Assembly: GCA_036874045.1 (NCBI GenBank)
Contig: CM072347.1
Span: 9,550,501 to 9,614,500, forward strand
Reading direction: 5' to 3'
DNA: 64,000 nucleotides
From: Cymodocea nodosa
Taxonomy: Eukaryota; Streptophyta; Magnoliopsida; Alismatales; Cymodoceaceae
A model generated the notes under the pieces. It made no database searches and was not told the DNA's origin. It saw nothing but the letters and a program-made list of their open reading frames with translations. The translations under genes were made by a program, and so were the position numbers. This document shows positions 44,534 through 56,541 of the stretch, in pieces. Each line of letters begins with the position of its first letter. The stretch's first letter is position 1.

Positions 44534-45155
44534 ACCAGATATAATGTTTAGTGTATGTGCTTGTGCAAGATATCAAGCTTCTCTAAAAGCATCACATTTA
44601 AAAGCAGTCAAACGTATCTTTAAATATTTACAAGGTACAAAAGACTTTGGCTTATTTTATTCTTCACAAAATCATCTAATATTAGCAGGTTACAGTGATG
44701 CAGATTATGTAGGATGCAAATCAGATAGAAAAAGGACCAGTTGTACATGCCAGCTACTTGGTCACTCTCTTGTTTCATGGTTCAGTAGAAAAAAAAATTC
44801 TATAGCACTCTCTACAATTGAAGCTGAATACATGGCAGTAGGATTATGTTGTGCACAGATTCTATTGATGCAACAAACATTGGCTGATTATAAACTTAAA
44901 TTTCAGAATACAATCATTTACTATGACAATAGCAGTGCCATAAATCTCTCCAAAAATACAGTCTTACACTCTAGAGCATAACATATCAAGATTAGGCACC
45001 ACTTTCTAAGAGACCATGTTGAAAAGGGTCATATTTCTTTAGAATATGTCTCTACTAAAGAACAACTAGCAGATATTTTCACCAAACCATTATCTAAATC
45101 TGCATTTAATCATATTAGACGAAACTTAGGGATTTATTCTTTATATGAGTTATAA
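44534..45155 (+). pseudogene. Copia C Pol remnant, right part: end of RT and RNase H
   Basis: Continues the Copia C frame that AthF2 interrupts: DIMFSVCACARYQASLKASH, then RNase H motifs AGYSDADYVGC, STIEAEYMAVG and a DNSSAINLSKN block, and the terminal QLADIFTKPL before the stop at 45,155. The open stretch at 45,145-45,372 is not supported as a gene; it runs into the purine tracts. Confidence 0.88.
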
Positions 45156-45288
45156 TTCCATATCTCTCTACTCTCCAAGCTCACAACTAGAAGCTTGTTC
45201 TACTAACATTTTTGTCTTGCAACAACTTAGCCAATTAAAATTGCTCCATAAAGTAAGTATCCTACTTCTCACTCCTTTTGACAAATGG

Positions 45289-45500
45289 CAAAAAAGGGGG
45301 AGAAAAACTATATCCTTTTTAGCAGGCTACAACAAAATAGGGGGAGTAATTTCAAACTATTTAGACAAATAGGGGGAGCTTTTCATTTTCAAATTCTATA
45401 TCCTACTCCTTTCTTTGTGTGATTATCTGTATAGATATATAGGGAGAGAAATACATGTAATATATTGTATGGTTTTTGCCATTATCAAAAAGGGGGAGAT
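45289..45500 (+). other. Row of five polypurine tracts before the Copia C 3' LTR
   Basis: AAAAAAGGGGGAGAAAAA at about 45,289-45,306, then AGGGGGAG near 45,338 and 45,371, AGGGAGAG near 45,441, and AAAAAGGGGGAGAT at 45,487-45,500 next to the LTR. Multiple PPT copies are a Sirevirus hallmark; only the last one adjoins the LTR. Confidence 0.88.
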
Positions 45501-46598
45501 TGAAAAGACCTCAAGATTTTAATAATGCAAAAATCAATGTAAGGTATTAAATTGTATTTCTTAAGTATAACAGTTCAACAAAAGAGCAAAAGATGATACA
45601 GATAGCTCAGAGTTTGCTGCAAATGATAAAAAAGATTTCAGAAGGTTACCAGGCTTAACTATCTGGAAGAGACAGAATTTCGGTAAGTTACCAAGACTTA
45701 AGTATCCGATGAATTAATCTTTAAGCAGTAGAATCACCATTAGATAGTTAGAAGAGTAACTATCTGAAATTACAAAACCTTGAAATAAAGAAAGTAGTCG
45801 GAAGCTTAAAGAAGGAAATCAGAGGGTTACTATAGCTAACTATCCGATAGTCAAGAACATTTCGATGAGTTACAATTACAAGTATCTGATCTTATGACAC
45901 CTCATGTGTACGACTTGAAGTCCTACGTGGCAAAAGGACTTAAGTGACTCTTCGGTAAGTTACAGGTATTCTTTGGAGAGTTACATAGCTAAACCTCCAA
46001 AAACCCCAAAAAATCGGAAGGTATCTTAAAATACCTCCCTGAATGGTAACTTACCAAATTTGGGTCTGAAACTTTAGCAAGTACAGCAGAATACATCCGT
46101 TGGGAGAGAATATGATCGTTACACATAATGGTATATATACAAGCACCAAACAACGAAAATAGATAGCTTTTTGCTCATATAAATCTATACACCAAGCTCA
46201 ACAATAGAAAGTTCTCAAGATTAAATCATCAACAAAAACAGATTCAAACTTAGAAGCCTTTCATGCAATATACACTGAGTTCCTCAAGCAACTGTTTATT
46301 GAAGTACACAAATTGAAAACTTTAGTGAAAGGTTGGTTGGAGCTACGACTTGAAAGCTCAATTAGGTTGGTTGGTTCTTGCTTTGACCTTAAAGCAAGTG
46401 TTTGTAAGTTTGTGAAAGATTAGTGAAGCCTAATATCCCTTGGGGGGTGGACTAGCCGTTAGTGGTGAACCACCTAAAATCCTTGTATGCATTATTTGTT
46501 ATTGTGTGCTTGCTAATTTTCATTATCAATTAGTCATTTATTGTTAAGAAACAAAATATTACCATTCACCCCCCCTCTAGTAAGCCATCAAGTCCTAA
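45501..46598 (+). repeat. 3' LTR of Copia C
   Basis: About 1.1 kb from TGAAAAGACCTCAAG, directly after the PPT, to a Sirevirus-like end (CATTCACCCCCCCTCTAGTAAG, then AAGTCCTAA). TATA-like TATATATA near 46,132. The U3 contains AACTATCCGAT and GGTAAGTTAC units also found in the B and Gypsy LTRs. The exact last base is uncertain. Confidence 0.8.
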
Positions 46599-46600
46599 TA

Positions 46601-47467
46601 GAGTTAAGCCTAACTCAACAGACTTTCCGTAAAGTTATAACTAATAAAAATACTTATAATAATAATTTTTACTTCGGTCAAGACTGAAGAATTTCTAGTC
46701 TAACCAACTCTTAATTTTTCAACATTTTAAAACTTTTGGTCAAACCATTATATTCCTTAGTTGAATTGAAATTAAATACTCTCTCTTTTTCTTCTATTGG
46801 TTGAACTAATACTATGCTTCGGTAAAATTGACATTTTTACTTAATATAATATATAGATTTTTTTTCCCCTATTTTTAATGTTTCGGTCAGACTGATGGAT
46901 CCTGTTGGTTGAACCGCAACAATTTTTTCTTTTAATATATGTTTCGGTAAAACTGATAATTTCTTTCGATTGAACCGTGACTATGTTTAAATAAGGTTTT
47001 TTTTTATTATATGTAACAAACTTAGATAATTTCTTACTAAGTAAAGCTCGAGTAGTCCTCTACTCTTACTTCTTCTATAATTCCAAAGGAACTTTTTGGT
47101 ATCTTCAAAATAGGTCTAAGTCTTTGCCCATTTACTTTAAATATATTCTGATTTTTAGGATTTTCAATTTCAATAGCTCCATAGGAATAAATATTTCAAA
47201 TTATGTAAGGTCCTACCCACCTAGATCTTAATTTCCCTAGATGATTATGGAGTCTAGTCATGTAAAGATATACTTCTTGTCCTATTTTAAAGGTTTTTTG
47301 AATAATTTTCTTGTCATGCCTAAACTTCATTTTCCCTTTTTCTCTTACAGTTTTCGAATAAGCTTCATTCCTAAATTCTTCTAGTTCAATCAATTACATT
47401 TTCCTATTTTCAGCAACTTGATTTAAATTAGTGTTCAAAGTTTTTAATGCCCAATAAGCTTTATGTT
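46601..47467 (-). mobile_element. Athila-like Gypsy remnant, minus strand: integrase end and spacer
   Basis: On the minus strand, integrase C-terminal motifs at about 47,040-47,460 (MQLIELEEF-like text, KIGQEVYLYMTRL, GKLRSRWVGPYII) are followed by the same spacer as in AthF2 with its TCGGT-type repeats (46,660-46,990). It is cut at 47,467 by Copia A1 and bounded on the left by the Copia C LTR. It supports the order integrase then spacer independently of AthF2. Confidence 0.8.
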
Positions 47468-49083
47468 TGTTGAGTATTTTGTTTTGATGATGTGTGCTGA
47501 ATGAAATTAATCATATTTGCTCAATTACTATTGCTTGTGAAAGGAAATTAAAATCATTAATTAATACAGAAAAAGCTTACTGATATAAATACTTGTCTGT
47601 ATTAGATCTGAAATTATACTAAGTTAATAACTAGTCATTTCATTGCATTAATTTTTCATTTAAACTAAACGTTAAGTTAACGTGTGTTTTTATTGAAAAG
47701 CATGATATGTTTTAAAGTTATATTTTCTGTATTATTTATAGTGCACATTTGGAAAACTTGTTAAGTTAGAGTTTTAGTCGTATAGAGATCACGTGAGAAC
47801 TCGTTAAGTTAGAGGGTTAAAGGTTAAAATATGTCACGTGAGAACTCGTTAAGTTAGTGAGTAAAAGTTTAGACAACTTGTTAAGTTAGTGTTATACACG
47901 TGGTGAAATTATAAGTTACGAATGTTATATTATATCACGTGAGGTGCACATGTTTAACTCGTTAAGTTAACATAACTAAACACATTAAGTTGCTATATTG
48001 AACACTAAGGCAATGCGTTAGGTTAGTGTTATAAACTTAAGTTGTTATTTTTTACACGTGGTAAAATTCTTATTATAAAAACATTTGTATATTACTAGTT
48101 CGTTAAGTTATTGTAACACAACGGAGATAGTTCGTTGAGTTATCCATAACACAATGGAGTTAGTTCGTTGAGTTAGTTACAGTACTTGTCACGTGAATTG
48201 GCACATGAGAAACTCGTTAAGTTGGAAACATTAAGTTATATATATACTTGTGTTACTCATTTAGTTAATATTAAAGTAACGACTTCTTATTATACTTGAT
48301 GAAAAATTTTGGACGAGAAAGCTTATTTTGCTGGAAATTTTTTAGAGATCTAGGATTGATGATTAAAGAAAATTCGAAATGTAAACGTGGGTCAGAATGT
48401 GTGTATTTCGATGAAGGAAAAAGAAAAGACGTGAAGAAGTGGAAAACTGGTAGTGATTAAACCTGGAGGATATGCATGAAATGAAGATACAATATAAAAG
48501 GCATAGAATTCTCGTTGATCAAATTATCCCTGCACATCAAACGAAAAATCTTTTCAAGGATCAAAAACACCTCTTCGGGGAAAATCTCTCAGGTGGAAGA
48601 AAATTCAGTGAAGCATAAAAGGAAAGATATATATCACTAAAGATTTGAAGTATCAGGTGGAAGAAAATTCAGTGAAGCATAAAAAGGTAAGATTTACGTC
48701 ATTGAAGAGTTAAAGTATCAAAAGAAAGCAAATTTAGTGAAGTATAAAAAGACAAGATATTCATCATTGAAGAATTGCTGAAGAAGAAAGAGAAGAAGAA
48801 GAAGAAGAAAGATCTCAAATAGGGAGAAATGTTTTAAATTCCATAAATTAGTTATCTCTGTTTGTAGTTATGAAATTGTTTAGATGATACATGGTATCGA
48901 GATATAATTGCATCTACAATTTCTAAGCAGAATTGAATTGTATATTGTAATTGAAACCTTGAATAAAAATGATTTTATGAAAACAATGTCTCAACTTGGT
49001 TTTGAGTTTTAAAGTTTCAATTATATTCGAAAATATTGAAAAACACAATTCACTCCCCTCTTGTGTAGCCATACGATCCTACA
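47468..49083 (+). repeat. 5' LTR of Copia A1
   Basis: 1,616 bp, TGTTGAGTATTTTG to GATCCTACA. TATA box at 48,493-48,499. G-box CACGTG cores and AACTCGTTAAGTTAG units crowd the U3 (47,750-48,200). The stretch 48,095-48,175 has Gypsy-type TTCGTTGAGTTA dyads where the solo LTR at 10,629 has CGGAGACTTACA units instead. Confidence 0.92.
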
Positions 49084-49085
49084 AG

Positions 49086-49097
49086 TGGTATCAGAGC
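49086..49097 (+). other. Primer binding site of Copia A1 (tRNA-iMet)
   Basis: TGGTATCAGAGC two bases after the LTR end; perfect match to the classical Copia primer site. Confidence 0.95.
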
Positions 49098-49283
49098 TTT
49101 GTTAATAACCTTTGATATAAAATCGATACCAACTTATTTAATATCATTGCTTATTCTGCCTTCCTTGTTTTTAAATAGACATTAATATCTGAGCATACGT
49201 TTAACTTTCTTGAATTAAGGCTCAAGTTGTTTTAAAGTTTTTAGACTGTTTAAAATCAAATAGGTTGAAAAATCTAAGGTAAG

Positions 49284-51540
49284 ATGGCAACTGGAAATGG
49301 AAATTTTTCTTTATATGAAGGCCAAAATCTTAATCGTCCTCCTTTATTTGATGGAATACATTTTGAATATTGGAAATATAGGATGACTATTTTTCTTCAA
49401 AGTATAGATCATAAGTTGTGGTTCATGATATCTAAACCATATACTCCGTTATCTACCCCTTATAATACTTGGACAATTACTGAAAAAGAAAATGAAACTC
49501 TAAATACTAAGGGCTTAAATATTTTATTTTGTACATTGAGTTATGAATAGTTTAGTAAGGTATCGGCAGATAAATCTGCTTATGAGGTGTGGCATGCATT
49601 AGAAGTTTCACATGAAGGTACTTCTCAAGTTAAAGAGACTAAGATAAACATGTTAATTCATAAGTATGAACTCTTTATGATGCATGAAGATGAAAGTATT
49701 TTTGAGATGTTTTCCAGATTCTTGATATCATAAACTCTTTAAAATGCTAAGGAAAGAATTTTGAACAGAAGGATTTGGTGAGGAAAATTCTCAGATCCCT
49801 AAGTTCTAAATGGTCTTAGAAAGTAACATCAATTGAGGAATCACGAGATTTAAATGTTTATACCATGAATGAACTTATAGGAAACTTAACAGCTTATGAA
49901 GTTCAATTAAATGAATCACTAAGTCACAACAAAACAAAAATGAAGAAAGAAATAGCCTTCGAAATTAATTTAGATTTTGATATATCTACTAATTCTAACG
50001 AGGATTTGATTTTACTGACTAGGAAATTCAAGAAAGCATGGAAAGCTTGGAAACAGCAAAGGAACAGAAATGACAAACCCTCAACGTCAAAATCACTAAA
50101 TGACAAGAATTCTTCATCCAGAAAGTATGTATGTTACAACTATAAGAAACCTGGACATCTTTCTCCAGATTGTCCTATAAGGAAAAATGAAAAGCAAAGT
50201 AGGACAAATCAGAAGAAGACGGCTCAGAAAACTCAGAAAAAGTTTTACAAGAAAAAGGCTTTGAATGTCACTTGGGATGACACATCTAAAGAGTCTAAAT
50301 CTGAGGAATCATCATCAAAATCTTCACATTCAGAAGGAGAACAAGAGTTAGAAGACGTTGCTCATGTGTGCTTCATGGTAGATGAGTCTGAGGTAATATC
50401 TGATCATGAAAGTCATTCAGATTTTAACTTTGATGAATTATTATGTGCTTATCATGCATTATTACAAAAACTTAAAGTTTGTAAACTGGAAAATAAGAAT
50501 ATTAGAAACTCTTTATCCATTGTGAAAGAAGAAAATTGTTTCTTATCTACTACTTTAGAAAAGTTTAAATGTGATAATGAAAATCATGCTAGAGATTTGC
50601 ATAAATTTAGATTTAATGAATGTGTCTTGCATGAACAAATACAGAATACAAATGCTGAAAAATTAAAGATAGAATCTGAAAATGAAATATTGAGAAAAAA
50701 TATAAATGAACTTGAATTAGAGATAGATAAATTAAAACTAAGAGAGCTAGATTTAAATTCTACCATTTAGAAATGGAATTTAAGTCAAATTAAGTTAGAC
50801 AAACTAACTAGTACCCCTGCAGTGTCATATAAATTTGGCCTAGGATTTGATTTTCCTGAATATCCTGAATCTCAAGCCAATAAAGGATTTATTAGTTGCA
50901 GTTCAAGTAAATCTAAGACTAAAATTCCTTTTATCATGAAACAAGGTAATAAATATGTAGAAGTAGGTACTTCAAGGGATGAATCATGTAGTAATAATAT
51001 AAATCAATGTGATTTGTCAAATTGTACTTCTAACATGACTATTAATGTTTGTAAAAATCTTGTTTCTTGTTCTGGAAATTTAGTTTCTAATGTCCCTAAA
51101 ATTTCAGACAATTGTAGTAAACTGAAAATTCAGAAACCCGAGCATGTAATTCAAAACATTGGTGTTAGACCAATTACTCATTCTACATGTGATAAATCTG
51201 AAAATTCTTGTGCAGAAAAAGATTTTGTATGTACGGAAAATGTTAATACTAGTACAAAATCTTGGTATGAACTTACTGAAATGTATGAGCATGACCAAAA
51301 TAAATTAACATCTGATAAAAATTGGTTTGGTCTTGGTTATACTACATCTGAAAACAAAAAGAATGATTATAAGAGCAATAATGCTATAAGTAAGTATGAT
51401 GCTAAAAATAAGTCTATAGTACTTACAACTAATAAGAATGTAAATGATAATGTTACACTATTTTTAAACAAAAAGAAGAAATATGCATTTAATGAACTTG
51501 GTCCTCAACAACATTGGGTACCAAGAAAAAGTTTTTCTTA
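49284..51540 (+). pseudogene. Copia A1 gag and gag-pol linker remnant
   Basis: Start MATGNGNFSLYEGQNLNRPP, about 190 bases after the primer site. UBN2-type gag blocks (HFEYWKYRMTIFLQSIDHKL, TKGLNILFCTL, INMLIHKYELFMM) are followed by a zinc-knuckle-type region near 50,125-50,175, a Lys-rich then Ser/Glu-rich tract with VTWDD, a long coiled coil (about 50,440-50,770), and a Cys/Ser/Asn-rich linker ending LGPQQHWVPR at 51,510-51,540. Gag forms particles; the coiled coil and linker are longer than in simple Copia elements, as in Sireviruses. Broken in several places. Confidence 0.82.
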
Positions 51541-54500
51541 ATTTGTTTTGTAGGAGGAAACAACATCAAAATGGATCTTGGATAGTGGAGCGTCAAGTCA
51601 CATGACTGGACAAAAAAGTATACTACAAAATTTTACAAATACCATGAATGGAAGTGTAACATTTGGAAACAAAAGTAAAGATAAAAGCATAGGTATGGGC
51701 AATGTTCAAATAACTCCGACTTGTGTTATTTCGAATGTACTATATGTAGAAATCTAGGATTTAATTTGTTGAGTGTTATAAAACTAACTGAAAATGGATA
51801 TTATGTAGTGTTTGAAGATAATGTATGTAAAATTATTGATAAAAATACAAATGAAATTAAGTTTATTGCTAAAAGAAAAGGTTCTTTATGTATTTTATCT
51901 TTACCTTCTAGTGCAGTTGATTTAAATTCATGTTTGCTAGTTGAAACTAGTGATGCATATCTGTGGCATAGAAGGATTACATAAACTATCTAGAAAACAT
52001 TTTGTGAGAGGTTTACAAAAGATTAAATACTCGAAGGACTTTATGTGTGATGCATGTGAGTTAGGTAAACTTCATAAAAACTCTTTTAAATCCAAAACTG
52101 ATATTTCAAGCTAGAGAGTCTTAGAACTTATACATATGGATCTATTTGGACCAACAAGAATCATAAGTCTTGGTGGTAAACGGTATGTATTTGTTTTAGT
52201 AGATGACTTCTCTAGATACACTTGGGTATATTTTCTAGCATCTAAGACAGAAGTTTTTGAAAAGTTTAAAATATTTTGCAATCTTATTCAAAATGAACAA
52301 AGTGTCTCTATTCAAAAACTTAGGAGTGATCATGGTACTAAATTTGATAATGATCAAATGGATAATTATTGTAATAAGCATGGCATTGATCATAGATTTT
52401 CTTTTCCAAGAGCACCATGTCAAAATGGTGTTGTTGAGAAAAAGAATAGATCACTTCTAGAAATGGCCAAAACTATGTTGAGTGAACATAAGTTACCTCA
52501 AAATCTTTGGGCTGAAGCAGCGAATACAGCTTGTTATGTTATTAACAGAAGTCATTTAAGACCTCGTGTTAATTTGAAATTAAGTTTAATAGGGTTCCAA
52601 AAATTTCCTATATGAAACCATTTGGCTGCAAGTGTTTTATTCTTAATACTAAGGATAAAAGAGATAAATTTCAAGCCAAAGTAGATGAAGGAATTTTTGT
52701 AGGTTACTCTACTAGAAGTAAAGCCTACAAAGTATATAACAAGACTTCTAGAACTACTGAAGAAACCCTCCATGTAAGCTTCAATGAAAATTCCTTTAGA
52801 GAATCTCAATCTAAAGCTGATAATGATGATATGATAAATCTCCCAAAAGAGTTAGAGATCAATAGAGAAATTGAAGATTTATCTGAGAAAATCAAAAATA
52901 TGAACTTAAATGATCAAACTAACAATGAAAGTGATGGACCTTAAGATGTTGATGAGAATATTGAGGAAAATCAGAGAAATTGGCGTTATTCTTCATCACA
53001 TCCCATTACTCAAGTCATTGGTAATATTAATGAGGGAGTTAAAACTAGAGTTTCAGTAAATTTAAATAGTATGTGTATGTTTGTTTCTATGGTAGAACCA
53101 AGGAATATACAAAAAGCATTATTTGATGAAAATTGGATAGTGGCAATGCAAGAAGAACTAAATCAATTCATTAGAAATAATGTTTGGGAATTAGTCTCTC
53201 CACTAGAAAATCAGTCCATAATAGGTACAAAGTGGATCTTTAGAAACAAAACTAACGAAACTAGTCAAGTTATAAAGAACAAAGCTAGATTAGTTGCACA
53301 AGGGTATACATAGGAAGAATGACTAGATTATGATGAAACATTTGCTCCTGTGGCTATGTTAGAAAGTATTAGAATATTATTGGCCTATGCTTGTTATATG
53401 GATTTTAAATTATTTCAAATGGATGTAAAGAGTGCATTTCTAAATGGTTTAATTAATGAAGAAGTCTATGTAGAACAACCACCTGGATTTGAAGATATTA
53501 AAAATCCTGACTTTGTGTATAAATTGAAGAAAGCCTTATATGGTTTGAAGCAAACACCTAGATCATGGTATGAAAAATTATCTACTTTTTTAATAGAAAA
53601 AGGCTATATCATGGGAAAAGTGGATCATACTCTATTTATCAAGAGAGATGGTAAAGATCAGATTGTTGTTCAAATATACGTGGATGATATAATCTTTAGA
53701 GCAACCACTAGTAAGTTAATAAAAATATTCTCTGAAGAGATGACTAATTAGTTTGAAATGAGTATGATAGGAGAACTTTCATATTTTCTAGGACTTCAAA
53801 TTAAGCAAATGGATGAAGGTATATTTTTAAATCAAGAAAAATATGCAAATGAAATGCTTAAGAAATTTAATTTTAATGATACAAGGATTCGAGGAACTCC
53901 TATGAGTACTTCTTTAAAGTTAGATATTGATGACATAGGAAAATCAATAGATCGAAGAAAATACAGAAGTATGATTGGTTCTTTACTTTATTTGACTGCT
54001 AGTAGACCTGATATTATGTTTGCTGTGTGTGTGTGCTTGATTTCAATCTAATCCTAAAGAATCACACTCAATAGCAGTTAAAAGAATATTTAGATATATA
54101 CAAGGAACTAAAAATTTCAAATTGTATTATTCTAAGGATAGTTCAATAGATCTTATAGGATATATTGATGCTAATTATGTAGGATCTAAATCTGATAGAA
54201 AAAGTACAAGTGGCACATGTTAATTATTGGGAAATAATTTGGTGTCATGGTTTAGTAAAAAGCAAAACTGTGTAGCACTTTCTACTACCGAAGCTAAATA
54301 TGTTGCTGTTGCACTATGTTGCACTCAGATTCTGTGGATAAGGAAAACCTTAGAAGATTTTGGATTATCTTATAATACAATTGAGATTTATTGTGACAGT
54401 AATTTTGTAATAAATCTTTCCAAAAATCTTGTATTACATTGTAGAGCAAAGCATATAGAGGTTAGACATCATTTTCTAAGAGATAATGTAATTAAAGGAA

Positions 54501-54625
54501 AAATTAAATTAGAATTTGTGTCTAGTAAAAATCAATTAGCTGATATATTTACAAAACCTCTAGACGAAAATACATTCTACAACATTAGATGAAATTTGGG
54601 TATTTGTAGGCTATGTGATGTGTAA
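51541..54625 (+). pseudogene. Copia A1 Pol remnant: protease, integrase, RT, RNase H
   Basis: Protease start near 51,575 (WILDSGASSHMTG). GAG-pre-integrase block near 51,955 (AYLWHRR). Integrase core with HMDLFGPTRI, LVDDFSRYTWV, LRSDHGTKFDN and the C-terminal MKPFGCKCFILNTKDKRDKF. RT with [37 protein letters not shown] and the catalytic YVDDIIF near 53,690. RNase H (YIDANYVGSKS, STTEAKYVAVAL) and the end QLADIFTKPLDEN, with the final stop at 54,623-54,625. Same order as Copia A2, on the opposite strand. Several breaks. Confidence 0.88.
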
Positions 54626-54764
54626 AATGCTTAAACTCAACATAAAAAGATAAATAGTATTGATGATGTTGTTCACCTCATAGATATTATATACTTATCA
54701 TAAATATCTAAAGTAAGATCTAAACTGCTGTTTAAGATACTATGTATTTATTGTAAAATCATAG

Positions 54765-55640
54765 TAGTATCTTATTGATTTTAACGGTTTTTACGATTTT
54801 AAGTGGAAGTGTAAATGAAAAACATTAAATACTTCTGACATTATGAAATTTTGAGTAAGTGTTTTCTTTGAATCAAGGAAAGTGCATATGATCATGCATG
54901 AATTTGACTTAATTGATTAAACTTGTAGAATAAGTTATATGTAACTCATCTTAAACTGTTAATCAAAAGTATAAGCTTATTGAAACTGATTCATATTCTC
55001 AATAAAATCATAGAAGTAAAAATTGTATGAGATTTGTGTTTTATTGCATCTATATTAATGGAATACATATATACTGTGCTTAAAATGAAAAGTGCTTACA
55101 AAGTGAAAATCTTTGAGAGTTTATTAATCAGTTTGATCACGAGCCTTCTGTACTTGAGCAGATAGGTATGTAAGGATTCTTGTCCTGAAGAAGGATTCTT
55201 TAAATTTGGCAACCTAAGGTCTTGATCAAATATGGGATTGTTGACTGAAAGCTCATTACACGGGTACATTAGAAAGCTCTTGTATGATTCAAGCTTTTCA
55301 AACTAACTTTTAAAGAAAATTATCAATAATTACTGTTTTAAAAAGAAAAAGTTGTTTCATTAATTACAGATATCTTTGAATCAAATATAGTTTCTACCAA
55401 TATGACTACTGAGTTATTGAATCAACATTTGTACTTTTGAAAATGTTTATTTGAAATACATTCTTTTATTCTCCTTGAATTAATCATATTGAGTTCAAAG
55501 TTGTGTTTTGATTCATATACAGTAGGAATTGATTCTGTAAATCATTTTTGATGAAGTCAAAATAACGAAAGTTTCTAAAAAGAAAATTTAACATAGTTAT
55601 ACTTAACATCTATTGTTATACAAGTATATTTTGTATTTGG
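54765..55640 (+). other. Shared Copia/Gypsy noncoding module, copy 3
   Basis: Follows RNase H of Copia A1 by about 140 bases. Core 55,111-55,315 has the same blocks as the Gypsy copies (TTTGATCACGAGCCTT, GAGCAGATAGGTATGTAAGG, GGCAACCTAAGGTC, GGGTACATTAGAAAGCTC). Same sense as the element. No coding potential. Confidence 0.88.
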
Positions 55641-55664
55641 ACTGAATATATATATAAAGTATAT

Positions 55665-56041
55665 TTTTAACGAGTTATCACGTGACCTATTTTAACCTTT
55701 AAGCCTCTAACTTAACGAGTTCTCACGTGACCTCTATACAAACAAAACTCTAACTTAACGAGTTGTTTAAACGTGCACTGTTCATGATACAGAAGATATA
55801 ACATTAAAATATATCATGCTTTTCAATAAAAACACACGTTAGCTTAACGTTTAGCTAAATGAGAAATTAATGCAACGAAACGACAAGTTATTAACTTCAG
55901 ATCCAATACAGACAAGTATTTATATCAGTAAGTTTTTGCTGTATTAATTGATGATTTTAATTTCTTTTCACAAGCAATAGTAATTGAGCAAATATGATTA
56001 TTTTCATTCAGCACACATCATCAAAACAAAAATACTCAACA
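55665..56041 (-). repeat. 3' LTR piece of Copia A2
   Basis: First ~380 bases of the A LTR on the minus strand: TGTTGAGTATTTTTG at 56,041 down to GTCACGTGATAACTCGTT near 55,665, where similarity stops and A1 sequence begins. Confidence 0.87.
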
Positions 56042-56362
56042 ATCTCCCCCTTTTTGATGATGACAAAATCATATTAAATCAATTATGAAATATGTATAAC
56101 TCAACAAAGCACCTTCGTTGGGTTAACTTTTAATTCAACAAACTTGTTTGTTGACTTAAGTTCACTTAAGCTTATTTCTATTGTTTGTGTAAATTTTACC
56201 TCTCAGAACTAAAACTCTCAAATGTCAATAATTATATAAGTATCAATTTTCTAATTATCATCTGTCAGATTACAATAACCATTTAAATAGCATCTCCTTT
56301 TATAATATATATATGCAATTAAGATCATAATCATCTTTTTATAATATGTCTCCCCCTTTTTA
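56042..56362 (-). other. Polypurine tracts of Copia A2
   Basis: AAAAAGGGGGAGAT at 56,042-56,055 adjoins the LTR; a second tract (AAAAAGGGGGAGA) is at 56,349-56,362. A third purine-rich tract (GGGGGGAGC) lies upstream of the extra ORF at 59,327-59,334. The rest of 56,056-56,541 is AT-rich with nothing else recognised. Confidence 0.85.
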
Positions 56363-56541
56363 TCATTAATCAAAAAGATAATTACAAAGAATATATATAC
56401 ATATATAAGAGATATAATTACAACAACTCTTTCTGTAAACAAGAATAATAATTGAAGACATTTACAGAAAAATGTATTGTTCAATGAATCAAACAAGTAA
56501 TACAAACATTACATTTTGTATTCAGAAACAAACAAAAACAG

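Larger units (their letters stand above)
30657..46598 (+). mobile_element. Copia C: Sirevirus-like element split by AthF2, lacks 5' end
   Basis: Plus strand: end of the gag-pol linker (GPKKIWVPK near 30,820), protease, integrase, RT, then AthF2 (33,296-44,533), then RNase H, a row of purine tracts and a 3' LTR (45,501-46,598). No 5' LTR or gag is seen; the left border with Copia B2 is near 30,657. No extra ORF lies between pol and LTR, unlike families A and B. The protease block reads DSGCLKHM, close to the DSGCSRHM form I associate with Sireviruses. It is broken in several places and older than AthF2, which lies inside it. Confidence 0.85.
47468..55650 (+). mobile_element. Copia A1: Sirevirus-like element, plus strand, lacks 3' end
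   Basis: 5' LTR (47,468-49,083), tRNA-iMet primer site, gag, linker, protease, integrase, RT, RNase H, and the shared module. The extra ORF and 3' LTR seen in A2 do not follow; instead the A2 LTR piece begins near 55,660 in opposite orientation. It was inserted into the Athila remnant at 47,467. Broken at several places. A 55-60% AT-rich stretch near 55,640 marks the junction. Confidence 0.85.
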
